Positions 57,694 to 64,000 of a DNA stretch of 64,000 bases are shown here, piece after piece. This DNA is from Plasmodium malariae. Taxonomy: Eukaryota; Apicomplexa; Aconoidasida; Haemosporida; Plasmodiidae. Under the pieces are notes generated by a model that had not been told where the DNA came from, did not search any database, and saw only the letters and a list, made by a program, of their open reading frames with translations. The stretch spans positions 1,571,501-1,635,500 of the forward strand of contig NC_041783.1 of NCBI RefSeq assembly GCF_900090045.1, read 5' to 3'. Each line of letters begins with the position of its first letter. Positions within the stretch are counted from its first letter, which is position 1. Both the position numbers and the translations under genes were made by a program.

Positions 57694-59346
57694 TATAAAG
57701 CAACGTTATATAAGAAGGGGAAATTTTGGAGCAGAAAAAATATGATGAAATTGTTGCTAATGGGAAGAAAGTATGTAACATATTCATATATACATATAGT
57801 GTATGCATACGTACATATAAACGTATTCAAACGTGCAAGTAATATATACAAAAATGCAATAATTAGCTCCAACTTAATACTATATTCGTTCAGTGAACAA
57901 ACAAAAGATGTAGGACCACGAAATTTCAAATCGACAAAATTGCTTTTAAATGAATAAAATATTTATAATAAAGAGGTTGATAAATAGAATATGTTAAAAA
58001 TCAATTTAATTAAAAGCGTTAAAAACAAAAAAAAAGTATATCTTTTTTCCTTTTTTTTTTTTTTTTTTTTTTTAATCTCAATTTGAGAAATATTTTAAAT
58101 GTATTATTGAATTCGAAGAGGCACGAAAGTAAAAATTATTTCCTATTCATTTTAGGATAACAACATTTATTTATTTATTCCATTTTATTTTACCGTGGTT
58201 TTCCGATTTTTTTTTTTTTTTTTTGAAAACTTGTGATTTTTAATATTTTTGTTCTCCATACATATTACATGCATACGTAATATATATATTTATAAATGCG
58301 CATGATGCGTACAGTAATTAATCAAAAGTATTTTTATATTTTGTGCAATACGTGTACCTACTGATAATAAGTGTACGCATTTACGTATACATAAACATAT
58401 ATACATATAAATATACATATATTATATACATATATATATATTTATATGCTAATACGTGGCTTTTTTTAATTTTGATATTTTTTTTTTCTCTCAAATGGCA
58501 AGTACACATATATTTGAGCAAATAGATATGAATATATGATTTTTAAATATATTTCTATTCTCCATTTTATTTTAGTATTTCTGGTTTGGTTAATTTTTTT
58601 TATTAAATTACATTTTTTTTCCCGTACATATAAAATATAATTATATATATATATATGTACATTTATGTACATTTTGCTATTTAACATGAATTTTTATCTT
58701 GGGTTATAATATATTTCATTTTGTTCATGTGGATTCACATTTTTACATTTATTTATTAACATGTATGCATTTGATGTTCGTATTTTTTGTTGCCGCTTCG
58801 TATATTTTATAACCTGTTCGTATATTTTATGACATGTTCATATTTTTTTATGACCTGTTCATATTTATTTATGGTCTGTTCATATTTATTTATGGCCTGT
58901 TCATATTTATTTATGACCTGTTCATATTTATTTATGACCTTTTCGTATTTTTTATGACCATTTCGTATTTTTTATGACCATTTCGTATTTTTTATGACCT
59001 TATATTTTTATGATTTCGTATTTTTTATGACCATTTCGTATTTTTATGACCATTTCGTATTTTTTATGACCATTTCGTATTTTTTATGACCATTTCGTAT
59101 TTTTTATGACCATTTCGTATTTTTTATGACCATTTCGTATTTTTTATGACCTGTTCATATTTATTTAAGTATTTATTCATGATATGCGCATACCCGCATT
59201 CACACACAAACTAAAATTCTTTCACAAATCGTTGATGGTTGATATTCAGTTTTGGTCATGTTTAGATTTATTTACACGAACTTTTATTAGATTTGAATGC
59301 ATACTAAAATTTATTCGAACGCGTATATAGTATTATTTTCCAAAAG
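57694..59346. promoter_or_regulatory. Upstream region of coatomer delta
   Basis: Contains the possible exons at 57712-57957, T-runs at 58050-58075 and 58208-58224, TA microsatellites near 58400-58440 and the 20/21-nt array ending about 180 bp before the delta-COP start. Nothing else is supported. Confidence 0.45.
58798..59165. repeat. 20/21-nt tandem array, about 17 copies
   Basis: Two related units occupy successive blocks: TGACCTGTTCATATTTATTTA (21 nt, proximal copies) and TGACCATTTCGTATTTTTTA (20 nt, distal copies), with one short irregular copy near 59010. It ends about 180 bp upstream of the delta-COP ATG, within the likely promoter or leader. Confidence 0.92.
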
Positions 59347-60822
59347 ATGACTGTGTTAAGTGCAGCTATAAGCACAAAAAGCAAAATTTTGGTTTCTCGG
59401 CAGTTTCAGAATATTAGTAAGTGTGATTTGGACTCGTTGACTATTCCCTTTTATAATTTAATCGAAAGAGAAAGAAGTGATCACACGTATATAGAAACTG
59501 ATAAGGTACGATATGTGTACCAACCGTTGGATAGCATATATATTTTTTTAATAACAAATATAAACTCGAATATTATAGAAGATTTAGAAATAATAAAAGT
59601 GTTAAGTCAGATTATACAAGATATATGTCAAGGAAATATAAATGAGAGTACAATTTTAAAAAAATGTTTTACGATAATTTTTTATATTGATGAATTAATT
59701 AAAAATGGAGTAAGAGAAATTGTAAATACGAATCAAATAAAAACATATATTGAAATGGAATCACATGAAGAAAAATTACAAACGATAATAAGAGAGAATA
59801 AAGAAAAAGAAGAAAAAGAAAGAAGGAAATTTATTGCTTCGAAATTAGAAAAAAATAGACAAAAACAAAATAAAGGTAGTACTAATAGTTTTATTTCAAA
59901 TGATATTATTAGTGCACTAGAATATAATACTAGTATTATAGACAATTTTATATATAAAAATGAAGAGCCAGATATTATGGATGAAAGTTTCGGTACGCAT
60001 AAAGGTATGCAGTTAGCTAACAAGAGAGATAATCATATAAGAATATTAGATGTAGTAGAGAATAATAAAATAGAAACTAAACCTACAATAAATGTTAATT
60101 CTCTTTTTGATAAATCAATTAATATAATAATAACAGAAAATATTATATGTACCTTAAGTTCTGAAGGAACTTTATGTGATTTAGATATTCAAGGTATTTT
60201 CAATTTGCAAATAAATAATCATAAATATTCTAAGGTAATAGTAGAATTAGAAAATGAGTATTTAGATAAAGCAAAAATACATCCTATATTAGACAAAAAT
60301 AAATATAATTCTAACGTATTAGAGTTAAAGGATAAAGGAAAAAATTTTAGAACTAATACTATATACCCGTTATTAAAATGGAAAATAAATTATTTAAACG
60401 ATTCTTATATTCCTCTTAACATAAGTTGTTGGCCATGTGAAGACAGTGAAAGTACATTACTAAATTTAGAAATTGAAAACAAAATGAAAAATATTGATGA
60501 AGTTATATATGACCTGAATGTCAATTTAATGTGTCCATCATCGAACAAACCGCAAATTATTAGTAAAGATAAAGGAGTTATTGAACATGATGGTCTTTTA
60601 TTATCTTGGAAAGTTGGTACATTAAAAAATAATCAAAACTGTCAAATAGAAATATCTATTCAGTCCAAACCAGAAAGTGTTTTCCCCTTTTCTGTGGAAG
60701 CCAAATCGAATATGTTATCCCATAAATTGAATGTTTTAAAAGTTTATGATGAAGATACAAAAGAAGATGTAGAATATGAAGTTAAGAAGAATATCACATA
60801 TCTTTTTACTATTAATAAGTAG
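59347..60822 (+). CDS. Coatomer subunit delta (COPI)
   Basis: Delta-COP is the medium-chain subunit of the COPI F-subcomplex that coats Golgi-to-ER vesicles. The N-terminal longin-like domain is recognisable: MTVLSAAISTKSKILVSRQF, an RYVYQPLDSIYIFLITN strand-helix segment and NIIEDLEIIKVLSQIIQDI. A charged coiled linker rich in Lys/Glu lies at about 145-190. The C-terminal mu-homology domain, from about 245 to the end, has LSSEGTLCDLDIQGIFNLQI, YPLLKWKINYLNDSYIPLNI and SCWPCEDSEST. The length of 491 residues is close to that of human archain (about 510). The ATG follows CCAAAAG, and there is no upstream in-frame extension. It is a single exon. No dilysine or signal sequence is expected in a coat subunit, and none is seen. 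Confidence 0.94.
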   Translation: MTVLSAAISTKSKILVSRQFQNISKCDLDSLTIPFYNLIERERSDHTYIETDKVRYVYQPLDSIYIFLITNINSNIIEDLEIIKVLSQIIQDICQGNINESTILKKCFTIIFYIDELIKNGVREIVNTNQIKTYIEMESHEEKLQTIIRENKEKEEKERRKFIASKLEKNRQKQNKGSTNSFISNDIISALEYNTSIIDNFIYKNEEPDIMDESFGTHKGMQLANKRDNHIRILDVVENNKIETKPTINVNSLFDKSINIIITENIICTLSSEGTLCDLDIQGIFNLQINNHKYSKVIVELENEYLDKAKIHPILDKNKYNSNVLELKDKGKNFRTNTIYPLLKWKINYLNDSYIPLNISCWPCEDSESTLLNLEIENKMKNIDEVIYDLNVNLMCPSSNKPQIISKDKGVIEHDGLLLSWKVGTLKNNQNCQIEISIQSKPESVFPFSVEAKSNMLSHKLNVLKVYDEDTKEDVEYEVKKNITYLFTINK

Positions 60823-61451
60823 ACGAGTATTATCATGAAAGAAAAAAAAAAAAAAACGAGGATTGTATTATTTCACGACAGTGCTTCATTTTAGATAATA
60901 TTTTCAAAATCAGATGTGTGAAATCGCCATTTTGTTCTGTCGTATATGAAGTATAGTTTTAATCTACCGAAAAAAAAAAAAAGGATAAAATAAAATAACA
61001 AAATATTAACATGTCAAAACAACCAAATGAGTACTCGTTTGAACGTAAAGAAAAGGAGTTAACATTAGCAATCGATTTTTAACTGGAAAATAATTTTTTT
61101 TTCAATTTTGGTAGTTAAATTGGGATATGGGGGCTGGAGGGCTTTGTTTTTATAAGGTATCTCGTCTGCTGTCGCTGTAACTCTCTCTCATTTTTTCTTT
61201 TTCTTTATCTTTATCCTTTTATTTTTATTTTATTTTTTGGGTCTCTTTTTTTCAAGTGCGCATGGGGAACCATGTATATTTCCCATTAATGCATTTTTCT
61301 AATATGAACTTAAAAATGTAGAAAAAAAAAAAAAAAGGCAAATGGCACGCGCATATAGAATTAATAAAATCTATAAGTTAAAAGTGTAGTAGCATTTTGA
61401 AATGGTAGCATGGATATGGGACGTAACGCAAAATTGTGCTTTGTGCACTGC

Positions 61452-61488
<37 letters not shown>

Positions 61489-62780
61489 CTTGCGCGTAAA
61501 CACGTGCATATCTATTTTTTGAACGGAAGTTGAAGAACAATTTAATTTATGTTATGCCACGTTATTTCCACTTTTGTATATACTGTACACGTTAATTATT
61601 CCACTGTGAAGAAGCTTTTTTTTTCTTTTCCTCACATACATCATTTTCTATTTTTTTTCGTAGTTTACAAATTTATGTATGCGTTAATGTAACTTCGTGT
61701 GATGAAAACTGCATCAGAAGAATATGCCGCATTATCTATATAATAATATATATATATTTAGACAATACTGAATTGTGTTAAAAACATCGAATTTATTATA
61801 AGTTTGCTTGTTAACATATGAAATTTAAGCATAGCAAATTTTTAAAGAAAAAGGAAAAGAAAAAATAAGAAAAGACTACTTTCTCGACCAATATACTAAA
61901 AAAAAAAAAAAAAAGAACGACATATTATATATACATTTTTCCAAGATCCAGTACAGTATGAGAACCATTTTACGCGCTGAAAAAGTCAGTTTTTTTGAAT
62001 CAATACATGATTAATTATAACAAGGACACAGTTACTTAGTTCTTAAAGGTAATTACAAAATTTTGGTAGACATGTTAAGGAACACATGTGTATATGTGCA
62101 TATATTGGAGCTCCTCTCGTTTCAGGCTTAATATAAAAGTTATATTTCTGTTCTTTAGACATATAAAAAAAAAAAAAAAAAAAAAAGAAAATCCGTAGCA
62201 TTACTATATGACAGTTAAGCGAATAGGATATATGCGGCATTTTACCCCATTAAAAATGGCCATTTGTGTAGGTCCATTAAATATATTTGCGTATTTATGA
62301 ATATATGATGTTTTTTTTTTTTTTTTTTTTTTTTATTCTTCCGATCATATTTCAAAAGATTGTCTGTAAAATGAAAAATGAAATAATTGAAATAATTTAT
62401 ATATCTTAAATAATTTTTATAAGAATAAAGTGTAAAAAGGGGCTATTTGTCTTCACATTGATGCTACTTAGATAAGAGGGAAGGATAAAAAAAAAAAAAA
62501 AGAAGAAAAGTAAAATAAAATAAAGCAAAAATAAAATAAAGCAAAAATAAAATAAAGCAAAAGTAAAATAAAGCAAAAGTAAAATAAAGCAAAAGTAAAA
62601 TAAAGCAAAAATAAAATAAAGCAAAAGTAAAATAATGTAAAAGCAAAAAAAAAATAAAAGTAAAAAAAAGCAAATGCAAAAAACAGCTATATTATACGAT
62701 CGCTAAATAACAAGTCGTAACAAAAGCAGAAATGTTTGCCTAGATTAATATTGCTCCTGAGTTTGATAGAGCCAAATTTA
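60823..62780. other. Intergenic region between coatomer delta and the MORN-like gene
   Basis: Nearly 2 kb of A/T-rich DNA. A G+C-richer stretch lies at 61115-61190 (a GGGG-rich piece then CTGCTGTCGCTG), without an open frame or recognisable RNA. A TA microsatellite is at 61455-61485, and long A- and T-runs lie at 61325, 62165 and 62310. The 15-nt array precedes the next gene. Confidence 0.5.
62515..62655. repeat. 15-nt tandem array (AAAATAAAGCAAAAG/A T)
   Basis: About nine copies of a 15-nt unit, AAAATAAAGCAAAAR plus T or A, with less regular copies to about 62680. It ends about 100-130 bp before the MORN-like start codon. The minus-strand Phe/Leu/Cys frames are repeat artefacts. Confidence 0.88.
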
Positions 62781-64000
62781 ATGTGTCAAAAGGTACATAA
62801 GGGATTTTTATATAAAGACTGTGTTTTGTATGTCGGTGAATACGTTGTGTCTGATGATACGGCAGATGAAATAATTGTAGATAACACTAAAGATGAATTA
62901 GGTAAAAAGAAAAACGACATAGGGGGTGAAATTACAAAAGAGCAATGGGAGGAAACAAAAGTATATAGACTGAATAAAAAGAAAGAAGAAAACAAAAAGG
63001 AGAAGAGGGGGAAAAATGATAATAAGGAAAAAAACGAAAAAAGAGACGAAGAAAAGGACGATATAGTTGTCCACAAAAATGAAGATAATAATGAATGCAA
63101 TATTTATAGTGATAATAAGCGCAATAATTACAGGGATGACCACAAAAATGAAGATGAAAAAGGAAGAAGGATAATTTTGGAGGGACCCGGAAAATATATC
63201 AAACAGAACGAAATTTTCGTTGGTAATTTTGAAAAAAATGAATACAGGAAAGGGATATGGGTTAAGTACAGAAATATACATAATTTATTTTTCTACATGA
63301 ATATATACGATATGATGCTAAAAGAAAACCGAGTGCATGAAAAACATCAAAAAAAAAAAATAGACATGGACAATTTTAAAAATTTGTTATATGTACCTTT
63401 AAAAGAGGTTAACATATACATAGGGGAGTTTGATAACAATATGTTTAACGGATTTTCATTCTATTATTTTTACCCTTTCTTATATATTGGTTATTTTGTC
63501 AATAATTTAATGAACGGTTATGGCTATATGTTTTATATTGCTTCTGTAAAGGAAGAAAAGGACAGAATGGAAAAAAAAAAGGAAAAAAAAGAAAACATTT
63601 TTGCTACTTATAGCTTGTTCGATTTCTTATTCGTAAATGGGACGAAAAATGAAAAAGGAATAACAAGAGTGGTAGACACAAAATGGTCCGAGGAGCTCGT
63701 AAAAAAGGAAGGCGGATTAACGGTGGATATAGATGTTGACGTTGATACGACTGTCGATAATGCTGTTGTTAATGCTGTTGATGTGGTAGGGGAAGGAAAA
63801 AATGGGAAGCAAAAATTACAAAACGGTAAAAATAAAAATAGCGCTCATAAAACATTGAAGCCGAAAGAGAAGGATAATATCAAGGATAAACTATTATTCA
63901 GGACCTATGAGAAAATAGAAAAAATGATTAAAGAGAAAAATGAGTTAAGAAAAAAGATTCGAGAAGAGATGAACGGAAAAAGCAGCTCTATCAATTTAAT
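62781..64000 (+). CDS. MORN-repeat-like protein, 5' part (406+ aa)
   Basis: The frame is open from 62721 and the first ATG is at 62781 (MCQKVHKGFLYKDCVLYVGE). It runs off the window end without a stop. MORN-type units (Y-x-G-x-F ... NGxG) are visible: CVLYVGEYV at about 14-22, EIFVGNFEKNEYRKGIWVKY near 143, NIYIGEFDNNMFNGFSFYY near 212 and YIGYFVNNLMNGYGYMFYI near 235. Charged Lys/Glu/Asp/Asn-rich inserts separate them, notably at 30-130, and an Asp/Val repeat (DVDVD) lies at about 315-335. MORN repeats usually bind membranes or scaffold cytoskeletal structures such as the apicomplexan basal complex. The role of this one is not shown. An upstream exon is possible. Confidence 0.75.
   Translation, partial: MCQKVHKGFLYKDCVLYVGEYVVSDDTADEIIVDNTKDELGKKKNDIGGEITKEQWEETKVYRLNKKKEENKKEKRGKNDNKEKNEKRDEEKDDIVVHKNEDNNECNIYSDNKRNNYRDDHKNEDEKGRRIILEGPGKYIKQNEIFVGNFEKNEYRKGIWVKYRNIHNLFFYMNIYDMMLKENRVHEKHQKKKIDMDNFKNLLYVPLKEVNIYIGEFDNNMFNGFSFYYFYPFLYIGYFVNNLMNGYGYMFYIASVKEEKDRMEKKKEKKENIFATYSLFDFLFVNGTKNEKGITRVVDTKWSEELVKKEGGLTVDIDVDVDTTVDNAVVNAVDVVGEGKNGKQKLQNGKNKNSAHKTLKPKEKDNIKDKLLFRTYEKIEKMIKEKNELRKKIREEMNGKSSSINL

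Overview
This window is apicomplexan nuclear DNA, almost certainly from a Plasmodium species. The evidence is extreme A+T richness, long homopolymers and (TA)n microsatellites between genes, Asn/Ser/Lys low-complexity inserts in the proteins, and short introns with GTAAGT-like donors and T-rich acceptors. Several proteins are unmistakable: a 663-residue mitochondrial Hsp70 (HSP70-3), a PDI, RNA polymerase I RPA2, and coatomer delta. From memory, the gene order (HSP70-3, PDI, unknowns, alpha/beta hydrolase, CCCH protein, RPA2, delta-COP) resembles the block around the P. falciparum chromosome 11 HSP70-3 locus. I could not check this. The fairly complex intergenic DNA suggests a non-falciparum species (malariae- or ovale-like), but the species call is a guess.

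Layout: 1-102, 3' end of an upstream gene (+). 3977-5968, mitochondrial HSP70-3 (+). 8563-9834, PDI-like protein (-). 13213-19169, RRP12-like ribosome-biogenesis protein (+), broken by a one-base frame change in an A14 run. 21068-28774, giant low-complexity unknown protein (+). 29338-30722, six-exon gene of unknown function (-), reconstructed from splice sites. 32824-38340, two-exon SERAC1-like alpha/beta hydrolase (+). 40141-45981, triple CCCH zinc-finger protein (-). 51957-57109, RPA2 (-), one intron plus a frame change in an A30 run. 59347-60822, coatomer delta (+). 62781-64000, 5' part of a MORN-like protein (+).

The long gaps are not wholly empty. Frame-consistent splice-site pairs outline candidate microgenes at 49934-50582 (+, 41 aa), 19829-20083 (+, 51 aa), 19324-19505 (-, 43 aa) and, more weakly, 6408-6735 (+, 56 aa). 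Strong splice consensus without open frames on the minus strand at 47.4-49.5 kb suggests a spliced leader or non-coding RNA upstream of the CCCH gene. Many gaps carry short-unit tandem arrays, several close to start codons and several with a 16-nt period.

The genes are housekeeping functions with no operon logic: mitochondrial protein import and folding, secretory-pathway folding and COPI traffic, and two linked to ribosome production (RRP12-like and RPA2). I saw no mobile element, CRISPR array, rRNA gene or convincing tRNA.
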